Source: Alistipes sp.
Lineage (GTDB): Bacteria > Bacteroidota > Bacteroidia > Bacteroidales > Rikenellaceae
Direction: 5' to 3'
DNA length: 64,000 bases
NCBI GenBank assembly: GCA_017646625.1
Contig: JAGCMF010000013.1
Location: 1 to 64,000 of the forward strand
Below the pieces are notes generated by a model, which was not told the origin of the DNA, searched no databases, and saw only the letters and a program-made list of their open reading frames with translations. This document shows, one piece after another, positions 42,976-53,286 of the stretch. A program made the position numbers and the translations under genes. Each line of letters begins with the position of its first letter. Within the stretch, counting starts at the first letter, position 1.

Positions 42976-43005
42976 CAAATATATGAAAAAAATCGCGTAG
43001 TGCAA
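42976..43005 (-). promoter_or_regulatory. Promoter of the Oar-like receptor gene
   Basis: On the minus strand TTG (43003-43005), 19 nt, TATATTTG (42976-42983). Leader about 70 nt. Confidence 0.65.
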
Positions 43006-43241
43006 CACTGTGATTAAATTTTTTTCTTTGTTGTAATATCTTGTTTTTGTAGATGTTCGGCGTCGCAAATAATGACATATCGCATAAATATGTCTCTAAT
43101 ATTATGCGGATTGGTTTTTTATTTAATAAAATGTCCTTTTTGTTGAAGATTTTTGGTGTCTGTAAAGCGCTATTTTGGGTATTATTTATTGTTAAATTTT
43201 GAAATACGTAGTATGTTGTTGAAAAAAAAAGAGATGGAATT

Positions 43242-43272
43242 TTTGCTATTTAAATTAATTGGGTTATCTTTG
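43242..43272 (+). promoter_or_regulatory. Promoter of the SusC/SusD operon
   Basis: TTTG (43242-43245), 19 nt, TATCTTTG (43265-43272): a full consensus match. Leader about 125 nt. The intergenic region 42898-43406 holds this promoter and the divergent one of the Oar-like gene. No anti-sigma, hybrid two-component or SusR-type regulator gene lies beside it. Confidence 0.75.
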
Positions 43273-43406
43273 TGCATTAACTTTACGCAGAGAGTCCATA
43301 CTTTGCATTGCTTTTAGCGCCGATATAGGTGATGTGGTGTTTGGCTTTTGGCGTAGGGAGAAGAAAAAACTTTATAACTTTATACAAATTTTTTCACTTA
43401 AAACTA

Positions 43407-46400
43407 ATGCTTATGGTTAGAAAAGTTGTACTATCAATGGTTGCAACTCTGGTCTTGGGCTGCTTCGGCGCTTATGCACAAGGTCAGCGTGTTACCGGTA
43501 CAGTGACCGATGAGACCGGTACGCCGGTCATCGGAGCAGCGGTTGTAGTCGAGGGAACATCTCGCGGTACTACTACCGACGTTGCCGGTTGTTATGAGAT
43601 CGCAGCTGATGCGAATGCTACCTTGGAATTCTCTTACCTTGGTTTGCAGACGCAGAAGGTTGCAGTTGCAGGACGTACAGTCGTAGACGTAGTTCTCGCT
43701 GCCGATTCAGAGCAGATTGAGGAGGTTATCGTCCAGGCGTTCGGTACTGCAAAGAAGGAGGCCTTTACAGGTTCTGCATCTGTCATCAAGTCGGAGGACT
43801 TGGTTAAGACGCAGTCATCATCTGTAGCTACGGCTCTCGTTGGTAAGGTTGCAGGTCTTCAGACCTCACAGGGTTCTGGTCGTCTTGGTTCAGAGCCATC
43901 AATCACCATCCGTGGTGTCGGTTCACTCTACGCTGGTACTGCTCCTTTGTGGGTAATCGACGGTGTGCCTTTTGATGGTGACCTTAACAACATCAACATG
44001 GCCGATATCGAGACAATGACAGTCTTGAAGGATGCTGCTTCAAACGCACTTTATGGTGCTCGTGGTGCTAACGGTGTTATCATGGTTACCACAAAGCGCG
44101 CAAAGGCGGGTGATGCTCGTATCTCATTCGATGCAAAGTGGGGTGTTAACACACGTGCTCGTCAGCTTTACGACTACGTGAAGGATCCAGGTCAGTACTA
44201 TGAGATGCACTACACAGCGTTGAAGAACAACTACATGGCTAACGGCTCTAACGCTGATGATGCTCATGCACTTGCTAACGCTGCATTGACATCTAATGGT
44301 GCTGGTGGTTTGGGTTACTCTGTATTCACAATTCCTACAGGCCAGACTCTTATCGGTGCAAACGGTAAGATGAACCCTAACGCTACTTTGGGCTACAAGT
44401 TCAACCACAACGGTCAGGACTATACAGCTACTCCAGACGATTGGATGGATGAGTTGTACGACCCTGCATTCCGTCAGGAGTATAACTTGAGCATTGCTGG
44501 TGCTACAGAGAAGTCTAACTTCTTCGCATCATTCGGTTACCTCAACAACAATGGTATTACTGACGGTTCTAACATGGAACGTTACACAGCTCGTTTGCGT
44601 GCTGACTACCAGGCAAAGAAGTGGTTGAAGGTAGGTGCTAACATGACATATACTAACTTCTACTGGAACAGCTCTTCATCAGGTAACGAGGGTGATGGTT
44701 CTACAGGTGACGTATTTATGGCTGCTGCTGATACAGCTCCTATCTATCCTGTATACATCCGCGATGGTGAGGGTAACATCATGAAGGATCAGTACGGTTG
44801 GAACGTATATGACTCTGGTGATGGTTCAATTTGGGGTATGAAGCGTGCTTCAGGTTCTATGGCTAACCCATTGCAGCTCATCTCTCTTGATAAGTCTATT
44901 TCTGAGGGTAACGCATTTGGTGTTAACGGTTTTGCTGATTTCATCTTCATGCCAGGTTTCAAGCTCCAGATCAATGGTGCAATCTCTGTTGATGAGACAC
45001 GTAGCACATCATTGCAGAACCCATACTATGGTCAGTTCGTAACTAACGGTGGTATCTTGTACAAGTCACACAGCCGTAGCTTGTCATACAACCTCCAGCA
45101 GTTGCTCTCTTATAATAAGTCATTCGGTGCTAACGATGAGCACAACCTCGACTTGTTGCTCGGTCACGAGTTCTACGTAAGCCAGTCTTACGCTTTGAGC
45201 GCACAGAAGTCTAACATCTTCGATGATAGCATCCTCGAGTTGGCAGGTGCTGTTGTTGACCAGAGTGCTTCTTACTCTGCATTCGATGAGTACCTCAACG
45301 AGGGTTACTTCTTCCGTGCACAGTACGAGTATGATGGCCGTATCTTCGCTTCTGCATCATTCCGTCGCGATGCATCTTCACGCTTCCATCCTGATCACCG
45401 TTGGGGTAACTTCTGGTCAGTAGGTGCTGCATGGATCATCAACCGCGAGCAGTGGTTCAACGCCCCTGTATTCAGCATGTTGAAGGTTAAGGCATCTGTT
45501 GGTTCACAGGGTAACGATAACATCGGTTCTTACATGTATACAGACCGTTACAGCGTAACAAACGACGGTAATGGTGGTATCGCTGTGATTTGGGGTGCAA
45601 AGGGTAATCCTAACATCACATGGGAGACTAACACAAACATCAACCTTGGTGTTGAGTTCGGTTTGTGGAATGATCGTTTGACAGGTAGCGTTGACTTCTT
45701 CAACCGTATCACTTCTGATATGTTGTTCTCTGTTCCTGTTGCTTCATCTCTTGGTTACTCATCATACTACGATAACATCGGTGACATGCTTAACCGCGGT
45801 ATCGAGATCGTATTGAATGGTGATATCATCCGCACAAGAGACGTTGTTTGGAGTGTTAACGTTAACCTCACACACGCGAAGAATAAGGTATTGAGCTTGC
45901 CAGAGTCTCGTAAGAACTACAATCTTGATGGCCACGAGGGCTTCATCAACGGTTCTACAGGTATCATCGCCGAGGGTCTCTCAATCCACTCTATTTATAT
46001 GCTTACTTACGCAGGTCCTCACCCAGAGACTGGTGAGCCTCAGTGGTGGCAGAAGAACAAGGAGACTGGTGAGTGGGTTGAAACAACATCTCCATCTGTA
46101 ACTTCAGATATCGATTCACGTAAGTTCCTCGGTGACGCATCACCAAAGATCTTCGGTGGTTTCGGTACTACATTGTATGCTTACGGTTTCGACCTCTCTA
46201 TCGCATTTGACTATCAGCTTGGTGGTCTCTCATACGATGGTGGCTACGCAGGTTACATGGCTTCTCCATTCGGTTCAAGCGTTGGTGGTAACTACCACAT
46301 CGACTTGTTGAACTCATGGGATAAGGAGACTAATCCTAAGTCACAGATTCCACGTTTCCAGTTCGGTCGTGAGTATAACAGCACACAGTCTGACTACTAC

Positions 46401-46619
46401 TTGATCAAGTCTGACTACTTGAACATCTCTAACATCAATCTTGGTTACACATTCCCAGCAAAGTGGTGGAACAACAAGATTCAGAACTTGAGAGTTTATG
46501 TTGCTGCTGACAACGTGATCTTCTGGTCACACCGTAAGGGTTACGATCCACGTGGTACAGGTAACACTAACTACTCACCTATCCGTACAGTGTCTGGTGG
46601 TGTAACTTTGACATTCTAA
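43407..46619 (+). CDS. SusC/RagA-family TonB-linked outer-membrane transporter
   Basis: About 1070 residues. The start is taken as the ATG at 43407 (MLMVRKVVLSMVATL), with 43413 as alternative; the frame is open to 43329, but that would put a charged stretch before the signal peptide. After AYAQ comes a CarboxypepD_reg-like domain (RVTGTVTDETGTPVIGAAVVVEG, shortened), the LEFSYLGLQTQ block, a plug with ITIRGVGSLYAGTAPLWVIDG and LKDAASNALYGARGANGVI, and a long barrel ending GGVTLTF. With SusD it imports oligomers that are too large for porins; here the downstream proteases suggest peptides. First gene of the locus. Confidence 0.95.
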   Translation: MLMVRKVVLSMVATLVLGCFGAYAQGQRVTGTVTDETGTPVIGAAVVVEGTSRGTTTDVAGCYEIAADANATLEFSYLGLQTQKVAVAGRTVVDVVLAADSEQIEEVIVQAFGTAKKEAFTGSASVIKSEDLVKTQSSSVATALVGKVAGLQTSQGSGRLGSEPSITIRGVGSLYAGTAPLWVIDGVPFDGDLNNINMADIETMTVLKDAASNALYGARGANGVIMVTTKRAKAGDARISFDAKWGVNTRARQLYDYVKDPGQYYEMHYTALKNNYMANGSNADDAHALANAALTSNGAGGLGYSVFTIPTGQTLIGANGKMNPNATLGYKFNHNGQDYTATPDDWMDELYDPAFRQEYNLSIAGATEKSNFFASFGYLNNNGITDGSNMERYTARLRADYQAKKWLKVGANMTYTNFYWNSSSSGNEGDGSTGDVFMAAADTAPIYPVYIRDGEGNIMKDQYGWNVYDSGDGSIWGMKRASGSMANPLQLISLDKSISEGNAFGVNGFADFIFMPGFKLQINGAISVDETRSTSLQNPYYGQFVTNGGILYKSHSRSLSYNLQQLLSYNKSFGANDEHNLDLLLGHEFYVSQSYALSAQKSNIFDDSILELAGAVVDQSASYSAFDEYLNEGYFFRAQYEYDGRIFASASFRRDASSRFHPDHRWGNFWSVGAAWIINREQWFNAPVFSMLKVKASVGSQGNDNIGSYMYTDRYSVTNDGNGGIAVIWGAKGNPNITWETNTNINLGVEFGLWNDRLTGSVDFFNRITSDMLFSVPVASSLGYSSYYDNIGDMLNRGIEIVLNGDIIRTRDVVWSVNVNLTHAKNKVLSLPESRKNYNLDGHEGFINGSTGIIAEGLSIHSIYMLTYAGPHPETGEPQWWQKNKETGEWVETTSPSVTSDIDSRKFLGDASPKIFGGFGTTLYAYGFDLSIAFDYQLGGLSYDGGYAGYMASPFGSSVGGNYHIDLLNSWDKETNPKSQIPRFQFGREYNSTQSDYYLIKSDYLNISNINLGYTFPAKWWNNKIQNLRVYVAADNVIFWSHRKGYDPRGTGNTNYSPIRTVSGGVTLTF

Positions 46620-46639
46620 TTTAAATACGATTTAAGATT

Positions 46640-48319
46640 ATGAAAATGAATAAGATATTCAAGCTTACAGCAGTTGCTCTTTGCGGCGTTGTCGCATTGA
46701 CAGGCTGTATTCGTGAGACTCTTCCACAGACTGGTACGGTTACACAGGGTCAGGTTCAAGATAGCTCTGCGGGTATCGATGCCAGCTTGAAGGGCCTTCC
46801 ATCAGGTTTGATGAATGCAGCCTATGGCATGTGGTCTCATGGTGACTTCGGCTATACATCATTTGGTGTATGGAATGACCACGCTAACCACCTTATCATG
46901 CCATGTACAGTATGGTCAGGCGGTAACCAGTACTACGACCGTTTCCAGCAGCCTTACTACGGTTTGGGTATGGGTGCCAGCGGTTATATGGCTTACCACT
47001 ACTGGGGTCAGAACTATCCTAACATCAAGCTTTGCAACGATATGATTGCAACTTGTGGTGATGATGAGAGCCTCGCAACATACCGTGGTATTGCAAAGGC
47101 ATTCCGTGCTCTTCTCTACATCGATATGGCACGTATGTATGATGCACTTCCAGCAAATGCTCCAGACAACGCTAACTACGCTGCCGAGCTTCTCGAGGTT
47201 CAGGGTCTCACAGTGCCTATCGTAACAGAGGCTACTACAGAGCAGGATGCTGCTAACAACCCACGTGCTACACGTGATGAGTTGTTCACATTCATCTTTG
47301 CTGACCTTGCAGATGCAGCTACTTGTCTTGCAGAGTACAAGCCTACATCTGTTAACTATCCATCATTGGCTGCTGTATACGCATTGTATGCACGTGCTTA
47401 CCTTTGGTTGGGTGGTTTCGAGATTGGTCTCTATTCAGATGTTCCTACAGGTGCTGATGCTTATCGTCTTGCTGCAGAGTATGCACGTAAGGCTATCGAT
47501 ACAGCGGGTGGTGCTATCATGACAGAGGCTGAGTGGACTAACCCACGTACTGCGTTCAACACAGTTGCTTCATCATGGATTTGGTCATTGCAGATGTCAA
47601 CTGATACCGTTCTTGGTAACCTTCACGCATTTGCTGCACACATGTGTCCAGAGGCAACTTACGGTTACACTCCATTGGCGCAGCCAGGTGTTACACAAGC
47701 GATGTACAACCGTATGAGCCGTACTGACTGGCGTAAGTCTGTTATCTTGAGCCCAGAGCCATCATACGAGGATATCAAGGGTCGTACACTCTATACAGAG
47801 GAGGAGTTCAACGCAGCTAAATTCAACCCATACGTATCGTTCAAGTTCCGTCCTGCAGGTGGTGAGATGGTTGACTTCATGACAGCTAACGCTATCACAT
47901 TCCCTATCGTTCGTCTTGAGGAGATGTACTTCATTGAGATGGAGGCTACAGCACACTACGATGTTGCTACAGCAAATACTCTTCTCTACACATTCATGTA
48001 CAACCGCGACCCATACTACGCATACGCTGGTAACCAGTCTGACGTAGATGCGCTTGTTGACGAGATTATCTTCCAGAAGCAGGTAGAGTTCTGGGGTGAG
48101 GGTCACACATTGTTCGACATGAAGCGTCTTAACATGAGTGTTGATACAAGCGATCCTAACACTTACCCAGTTGCTGGTGCTAACTTTGAGCCTATTGGTC
48201 GTCTTCCATGGTGGAATGCATGTATCCCAATGGGTGAGATGCAGGTTAACCTTGGTATCCAGAAGAACAATCCTGACCCATCAGGTGCGTTGAAGTCTTC
48301 AACATCGATGCCAGAATAG
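46640..48319 (+). CDS. SusD/RagB-family substrate-binding lipoprotein
   Basis: A 559-residue lipoprotein (lipobox ALTGC). The layout of N-terminal SusD-like helices (IAKAFRALLYIDMARMYDALP, shortened), YARAYLWLGGFE, and a C-terminal RagB domain with FPIVRLEEMYFIEMEA and FWGEGHTLFDMKRL is typical. The protein forms the lid of the SusC channel and binds the substrate. It lies 20 nt after susC and 27 nt before the next lipoprotein gene, so they form one transcript. Confidence 0.95.
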   Translation: MKMNKIFKLTAVALCGVVALTGCIRETLPQTGTVTQGQVQDSSAGIDASLKGLPSGLMNAAYGMWSHGDFGYTSFGVWNDHANHLIMPCTVWSGGNQYYDRFQQPYYGLGMGASGYMAYHYWGQNYPNIKLCNDMIATCGDDESLATYRGIAKAFRALLYIDMARMYDALPANAPDNANYAAELLEVQGLTVPIVTEATTEQDAANNPRATRDELFTFIFADLADAATCLAEYKPTSVNYPSLAAVYALYARAYLWLGGFEIGLYSDVPTGADAYRLAAEYARKAIDTAGGAIMTEAEWTNPRTAFNTVASSWIWSLQMSTDTVLGNLHAFAAHMCPEATYGYTPLAQPGVTQAMYNRMSRTDWRKSVILSPEPSYEDIKGRTLYTEEEFNAAKFNPYVSFKFRPAGGEMVDFMTANAITFPIVRLEEMYFIEMEATAHYDVATANTLLYTFMYNRDPYYAYAGNQSDVDALVDEIIFQKQVEFWGEGHTLFDMKRLNMSVDTSDPNTYPVAGANFEPIGRLPWWNACIPMGEMQVNLGIQKNNPDPSGALKSSTSMPE

Positions 48320-48346
48320 TATTGTAACGAATAACGAATTTTGTAT

Positions 48347-50368
48347 ATGAAAAGTCTAAAGTATATTCTATTGTTCCTCGCTGCGGCAGTAACTTTTACT
48401 GCCTGCGAGGAGGAGTGGACGCCAGGTGAGCCTGATGCTGCACAGAGTGTCTATTTCCCTTCAGACATTCGTAGCTTCACATTGACTACAGAGGATACAT
48501 CTGTTGAGTTCCCTGTATACCGTGCCGTTGCGGGTGATGCTGTTACTGTCAACCTTCTTACATCTGTTGTAGATCCTACTACAGAGGCTGAGACTGACTT
48601 GTTCACTCTTCCTACTTCAGTGTCGTTTGCTGCTGGTGAGGTTGAGAGTTCTTACACTATCACTTTCGATACTACACAGATTGAGGCAGGTGTTAAGTAT
48701 AATGTGATGATTCAGGTTAAGGATGCAGAGTTCCGTGGTAACTATGGTATCTCATCATTGTCATTCACTATTGGTCTTCCAGAGCCATGGGTAAGCCTTG
48801 GTGAGGGTATCTACCGCGATAACTTCTACAACTGCTTGGTTAACGGTCTTGACCCAGGTTACATGGCATATGTTGACATTCAGCAGCATGCTATTGAGAA
48901 GACACGTGTACGTGCTTATGCTCTCTTCGGTCGTGAGATGATGGCTTCGTTCTATGGTGGTATTCCAGACTTCGTAGAGTACTATGCAGAGGATAAGAGC
49001 CTTGAGTTCGATATTACTGATCCAGAGGCTGTCATGATCAAGGGTGATGCTGAAGATATCTTTGGTGGTGCCCCAGCTCAGTCTGTAGGTTTCATTATGG
49101 ACGGTATGACTCTCTACCTCGTTATGGCCGATGCAACTAAGCTCGGTGTATATCGTGATGGTATTATTTCATTCCCACATGCTAAATCATTCTACATCGT
49201 TAATGAGGAGGGCCGTGGTCTCTATGGTAACGATGCAGGTCTTCTTGCGTTTGCATTCCCAGGTTCATCATTCGTTGATCCATCAATCTCTGCGGATTAC
49301 GCAGGTATGACTATTGATGCAGAGGGCAACGCAAAGGCTGTTGTTGAGTTCAAGCTTGGTTTCGATGTTACATCTTACAAGTTTGTAGTTCTTGATGCTG
49401 ATGCTACTGCTACTGTTGATGAGGTTGTTGCTGGTATCTTGGATGGTTCTCTTGAGGAGGGTGTCTACGTATCAGAGGATGCTTCACAGCTCAAGTGGGA
49501 GGTTCCCGTTAAGAAGGGTATCTTCACTGTTGTAGCTGTTCCTTATGTTGGCGAGGATGCTTACGATGCATATGATGAGAGGTTCTACTTCCCAGGTGCT
49601 GAGGTTCAGATACCTGAGTTTACAGCAGAGGTAAGTGTTGATTCAATCGCCAACATCACTGGTAACCCTGCTACCGAGGAGTCTTACCCAACAACATCAT
49701 CATTTGGTGTTTATTTGGGATCTGAGATGGGTGATGCCATTAAGTCTATCACTTATTTCGTTGGTGAGGGCGCTTTGGATGAGAAGACTGATGATAGCGT
49801 TTACATCACAAACGGTAATGATGCATCAGCATTTATCCCTCAAATTATCGAGAGGAATTATGCTATCATGGCATTCAATCAGATGAAAGCTGGTGTGGAG
49901 TACGGTATTCTTATAAGCTTCGACACTGTTTATGGCGTTAAGACTTTCCGCGCTACTTACACTGTTCCTACTGAGGCTCCTGTAATCCCAGAGACACCTG
50001 GTGAGGGTGAGGGAACCGAGGGTGACGGCACTGAGGGTGACGGCACTGAGGGTGATGGCACCGAGGGTGAAGGCACTGAGGGTGACGGCACTGAGGGTGA
50101 TGGCACCGAGGGTGAAGGCACTGAGGGTGACGGCACTGAGGGTGATGGCACCGAGGGTGATGGCACTGAGGGTGATGGCACTGAGGGTGATGGCACTGAG
50201 GGTGATGGCACCGAGGGTGAGGGCACCGAGGGTGATGCTACACAGCAGTCATTCAAGGCATCAAAGTCAAATCTTGTTCGTGCTCCACGCATCGTTAAGG
50301 ACATCGTTCCTTACTATGGTGAGGTTAAGCATGAGTACACTGCTCGTCAGGCACAGGCACTTCGCTAA
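48347..50368 (+). CDS. Surface lipoprotein with a 15-bp/5-residue tandem repeat
   Basis: A 673-residue lipoprotein (lipobox TFTAC). The ATG at 48347 is chosen over a TTG at 48341. Residues about 25-140 look like a Calx-beta/BACON-type beta sandwich ([29 protein letters not shown]-like ending). The middle is beta-rich with no family I can name. From about residue 550 come some 15 units of EGDGT (with EGEGT variants), a very acidic flexible linker, then a basic tail ([16 protein letters not shown]). It occupies the SusE/F position, that of an accessory surface binding protein. Terminated by a strong hairpin. Confidence 0.75.
   Translation: MKSLKYILLFLAAAVTFTACEEEWTPGEPDAAQSVYFPSDIRSFTLTTEDTSVEFPVYRAVAGDAVTVNLLTSVVDPTTEAETDLFTLPTSVSFAAGEVESSYTITFDTTQIEAGVKYNVMIQVKDAEFRGNYGISSLSFTIGLPEPWVSLGEGIYRDNFYNCLVNGLDPGYMAYVDIQQHAIEKTRVRAYALFGREMMASFYGGIPDFVEYYAEDKSLEFDITDPEAVMIKGDAEDIFGGAPAQSVGFIMDGMTLYLVMADATKLGVYRDGIISFPHAKSFYIVNEEGRGLYGNDAGLLAFAFPGSSFVDPSISADYAGMTIDAEGNAKAVVEFKLGFDVTSYKFVVLDADATATVDEVVAGILDGSLEEGVYVSEDASQLKWEVPVKKGIFTVVAVPYVGEDAYDAYDERFYFPGAEVQIPEFTAEVSVDSIANITGNPATEESYPTTSSFGVYLGSEMGDAIKSITYFVGEGALDEKTDDSVYITNGNDASAFIPQIIERNYAIMAFNQMKAGVEYGILISFDTVYGVKTFRATYTVPTEAPVIPETPGEGEGTEGDGTEGDGTEGDGTEGEGTEGDGTEGDGTEGEGTEGDGTEGDGTEGDGTEGDGTEGDGTEGDGTEGEGTEGDATQQSFKASKSNLVRAPRIVKDIVPYYGEVKHEYTARQAQALR
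50002..50235 (+). repeat. 15-bp tandem repeat (VNTR) inside a lipoprotein gene
   Basis: About 15 units of GAGGGTGACGGCACT with third-position variants (GAC/GAT/GAA, ACT/ACC). A unit of 15 bp keeps the frame whatever the copy number. Groups of three units recur as blocks, pointing to expansion by slippage or unequal exchange. The minus strand is also open but only as a mirror of the repeat. Confidence 0.9.
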
Positions 50369-50391
50369 TAACTCACAGGTTATATAGTTCG

Positions 50392-50424
50392 TGAGGCTCG
50401 GGTTATCCCGAGCCTCATTTTTTT
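50392..50424 (+). terminator. Terminator after the repeat-rich lipoprotein gene
   Basis: TGAGGCTCGGG pairs with CCCGAGCCTCA around a 4-nt loop, followed by TTTTTTT. One of the clearest terminators in the window. Confidence 0.9.
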
Positions 50425-50501
50425 GCTCATGGGCAATGGTTGTGCTTTCTATTCTATTTACTATTTTTGGCGACAATTATTTTATATTTAGAAATTTTTG
50501 T

Positions 50502-50509
50502 TACCTTTG
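50502..50509 (+). promoter_or_regulatory. -7 box of protease/lipoprotein pair 1
   Basis: TACCTTTG, 69 nt upstream of the ATG at 50579. No clear -33 element. Confidence 0.5.
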
Positions 50510-50578
50510 CGCAGTATAGTGTTTATGAGAGAGACTTGCAATACAATACGTGAATATTAACCTTTTAACTTTATAAAC

Positions 50579-52585
50579 ATGCTTAAAGCTAAAAAACTAA
50601 TCTTTGCCTTGGTGGCAATGCTTGCTGTGGCGTGCGTTGCAGACCCTACAAATGAGGCTCCAGAGAACTCGTTGGAGGCATCCCTTGCCAAGAAGTTCGT
50701 AAACATCCCTGACTCATCTGCCAAGGGCTCTATCCTCTTGTTTGTGAGTGAGGAGACATCAAAGGTATGGCGTGAGGCTACTACCGTTACTCGTTCGGGT
50801 ATTGCTACACTCGATGCCATTGCACAGGAGTTTGAGGTATTGTCAATCTCGCCTATAGTAAATCTTAATGTTAATCCTGAACGTCTACGTAAGTATGGTC
50901 TCGACCGTTGGTATGAGGTACGTTTTGCCGAGGATATCGACGTGGAGAGTGTTGCAAAGCGTTTTGCCGCTGATGCTGGCATTGAACGTGTGCAGTATAA
51001 CACTATCCTCACACGTCCAACAATGCGTGCTATCCCTGCTGCGCAGATGCCTGACGTGACACGTGCTGATGAGCTTCCTATGAACGACCCTATGCTTAAC
51101 CTTCAGTGGCACTACAAAAACACAGGTTCTGTGATGAGCTATCGTAATGGTGCCGAGAAGGGTGAGGATATCAACCTCTACCCTGCGTGGAATTATACAG
51201 CCGGTAACCCCGCCATCGTTGTTGCCGTACTTGATGAGGGTGTGCAGTATAACCACCCTGACCTCGAGGCAAATATGTGGGTAAACGTTGCGGAGCAGAG
51301 TGGTGCCCAGGGTAAAGATGATGACGGCAATGGCTACGTCGACGATATCTACGGTATCAACGCTGTGATGAGTACGGGCAACATTACATGGGATAAGTAT
51401 GGTGACACAGGTCACGGTACACACGTTGCTGGTACTGTTGCAGCCGTTAATAACAATGGTATAGGTGTTGCTGGTGTTGCTGGTGGTAGAGGTAATGGCG
51501 ATGGTGTACGCATTATGTCTTGCCAGATTTTCGATGGTAATAACTCAAACTCAGGCAACATTGCAAGTGTTGTTCGTGCTGCTACATATGCAGCCAACAT
51601 GGGTGCCTGCATCCTCCAAAACTCATGGGGCAACCCCGGAAACTTTACAGACCAGTCATACACAAATTATTTTAGTGCAGAGTTAGCGGCGTTGCGTTAC
51701 TTTGCAGACGCAAGTGGCAATCCTGATGTTATGGATGGTAATGCAGTAATCTTTGCTGCTGGTAACGAAATGAAGCCACAATCAGACTATCCTGGTGGTT
51801 TCAATGAGTTCATCTCTGTAGCCTCATATTCTCCTGATGGCAAGCCTTCGTACTACACTAACCATGGTCCTGGTTGCAACATCTCGGCTCCTGGCGGTGA
51901 GTATGACGTATATAGCGCAGCGGAGTATAGCTGTGTGCTCTCAACCCTTCCACCAAGCTTGTATGATGGTGAGGCGTATGGCTACATGCAGGGTACATCT
52001 ATGGCGTGTCCTCATGCCTCGGGTGTAGCTGCCCTTGTTCTCTCTTATGCCTACGAGCATGGCATCAAACTTACAAACAAGGAACTCTACGACATCCTCT
52101 GCACATCTACTCGTTCATTCTCAAATAGCGACTTTACGGGCACAAAGAAGGCTTACGACGCCAACTTGGATAAATATGTAGACATCCAGCTTAAGGATTA
52201 TAAGGGCACTATGGGTACAGGTAAGATTGATGCTACGCTTGCTATCATGAACCTACTTGCTACGCCATGTTGCGATCTTATCGTGGGCCAGGAGGCGACT
52301 ATTGATATCAACCGCTTCGTTGGTGATGGTAAGAATGGTGTGACTATGTTCGGTGACTATGTTATCTCGGATGAGGTGCGCGAGAGACTCGATATCAATG
52401 GCGACCAGATATTTGGTGGTAAGTTGTACATCACATGCCGCCAGACAGGCATTGGAGTTATCACGGTTAAGTATATCGCTGGTGGCACAAGTGTGGGTGG
52501 CGGTAACACTGTCGGTGGTAAGCTCATCGAGAAGGATATAGTGCTTATCGTTCGTGAGAACAACGATACAAATGGTTGGTTGTAA
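50579..52585 (+). CDS. Secreted S8 (subtilisin-like) protease lipoprotein, copy 1
   Basis: A 668-residue lipoprotein (lipobox LAVAC). Residues about 30-150 resemble an inhibitor-I9-like propeptide (WYEVRFAEDIDVESVAKRF). VTRADELPMNDP (160-171) marks the likely pro/mature junction. Catalytic residues are Asp219 (VVAVLDEGVQ), His279 (GHGTHVAG), oxyanion Asn396 (FAAGNE) and Ser474 (GTSMACPHASG). A C-terminal beta domain after about 560 ends in NGWL. It should cut proteins at the cell surface, feeding peptides to the SusCD complex encoded upstream. Paralogous to the gene at 53287-55296; followed after 21 nt by a small lipoprotein. Confidence 0.92.
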   Translation: MLKAKKLIFALVAMLAVACVADPTNEAPENSLEASLAKKFVNIPDSSAKGSILLFVSEETSKVWREATTVTRSGIATLDAIAQEFEVLSISPIVNLNVNPERLRKYGLDRWYEVRFAEDIDVESVAKRFAADAGIERVQYNTILTRPTMRAIPAAQMPDVTRADELPMNDPMLNLQWHYKNTGSVMSYRNGAEKGEDINLYPAWNYTAGNPAIVVAVLDEGVQYNHPDLEANMWVNVAEQSGAQGKDDDGNGYVDDIYGINAVMSTGNITWDKYGDTGHGTHVAGTVAAVNNNGIGVAGVAGGRGNGDGVRIMSCQIFDGNNSNSGNIASVVRAATYAANMGACILQNSWGNPGNFTDQSYTNYFSAELAALRYFADASGNPDVMDGNAVIFAAGNEMKPQSDYPGGFNEFISVASYSPDGKPSYYTNHGPGCNISAPGGEYDVYSAAEYSCVLSTLPPSLYDGEAYGYMQGTSMACPHASGVAALVLSYAYEHGIKLTNKELYDILCTSTRSFSNSDFTGTKKAYDANLDKYVDIQLKDYKGTMGTGKIDATLAIMNLLATPCCDLIVGQEATIDINRFVGDGKNGVTMFGDYVISDEVRERLDINGDQIFGGKLYITCRQTGIGVITVKYIAGGTSVGGGNTVGGKLIEKDIVLIVRENNDTNGWL

Positions 52586-52606
52586 ACTTTTAAAGCATAG
52601 AATAGT

Positions 52607-53083
52607 ATGAAGATTTTTAAGATATTGTCACTCTTGGCCGTTGCTCTTGTGTCCTTCACATCATGCGGTGAGACTAACGACGAGCCTACAGGCCCAAACA
52701 ATGAGCTCCCCGCAGGCCCTATAGAGAAGATTGTTAACCAGTGGCGCCTGGCTACGGTAAATGGCGTAGAGGCGGAGTTTGATGTATATATCGACATCAA
52801 GGATGACGCGAGCTTCGAGTTGTACCAGATGGTTTACTCTAACCAGTACTACCTATACAAGGGTACATACGAACTCAATGATCAGCTCTTCACTGGTAGC
52901 TACCTCGGCGGTAATATGTGGAAGTGCGACTATATTGTTGGCATCTCGGAGGATGAGCAGCGCCTCACCATGATTAGCGTTGAGGATCAGAGCATCACAT
53001 GTGTATATGAAGCTACTACAATCCCAGAGGATGTTAAGCAGTGGGCTGTAACACGTGCTCTTGACGTAGTGCCATTCTTATAA
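52607..53083 (+). CDS. Small lipocalin-like lipoprotein, partner of protease copy 1
   Basis: A 158-residue lipoprotein (lipobox SFTSC). After a Pro-rich spacer the pattern QWRLATVNG, FDVYIDIKDDASFELYQM, YLYKGTYELND and LFTGSYLGG suggests a small eight-stranded barrel of lipocalin-like type. The last residues are VTRALDVVPFL, which resembles VTRADELPMN of the adjacent protease. Same operon as the protease. Possible roles are inhibitor, chaperone or peptide-binding protein; none is proven. Confidence 0.6.
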   Translation: MKIFKILSLLAVALVSFTSCGETNDEPTGPNNELPAGPIEKIVNQWRLATVNGVEAEFDVYIDIKDDASFELYQMVYSNQYYLYKGTYELNDQLFTGSYLGGNMWKCDYIVGISEDEQRLTMISVEDQSITCVYEATTIPEDVKQWAVTRALDVVPFL

Positions 53084-53104
53084 TAGAATATAAATCAAAT
53101 GTTG

Positions 53105-53135
53105 GGGTCTGTCCATCTAATTGTTGGGCAGACCC
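53105..53135 (+). terminator. Terminator of protease/lipoprotein pair 1
   Basis: GGGTCTGTCC (53105-53114) pairs with GGGCAGACCC (53126-53135), with one G-T pair, followed by TTCGTTATTTT. Confidence 0.7.
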
Positions 53136-53168
53136 TTCGTTATTTTCTAAAAATATGATGTAAGTCGC

Positions 53169-53196
53169 TTGTTTTGCAAAAAAAATACTATCTTTG
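53169..53196 (+). promoter_or_regulatory. Promoter of protease/lipoprotein pair 2
   Basis: TATCTTTG (53189-53196) with TTG at 53169-53171, a spacing of 17 nt. Leader about 85 nt. The pair is thus expressed independently of pair 1. Confidence 0.55.
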
Positions 53197-53286
53197 CAAG
53201 TTGAGGAAGTGCTTATAATGTCGCAATGGCATGGCAACGATTCACATGGCGTAGACTATGAATGAAACTTTTAACTTTAACTAACT

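Noticed and set aside
49957-50387. Long open frames of Ser-Pro-Val and Arg-Val-type repeats opposite or within the VNTR
   Set aside because: These are other-frame readings of the 15-bp repeat, with no start signals of their own.
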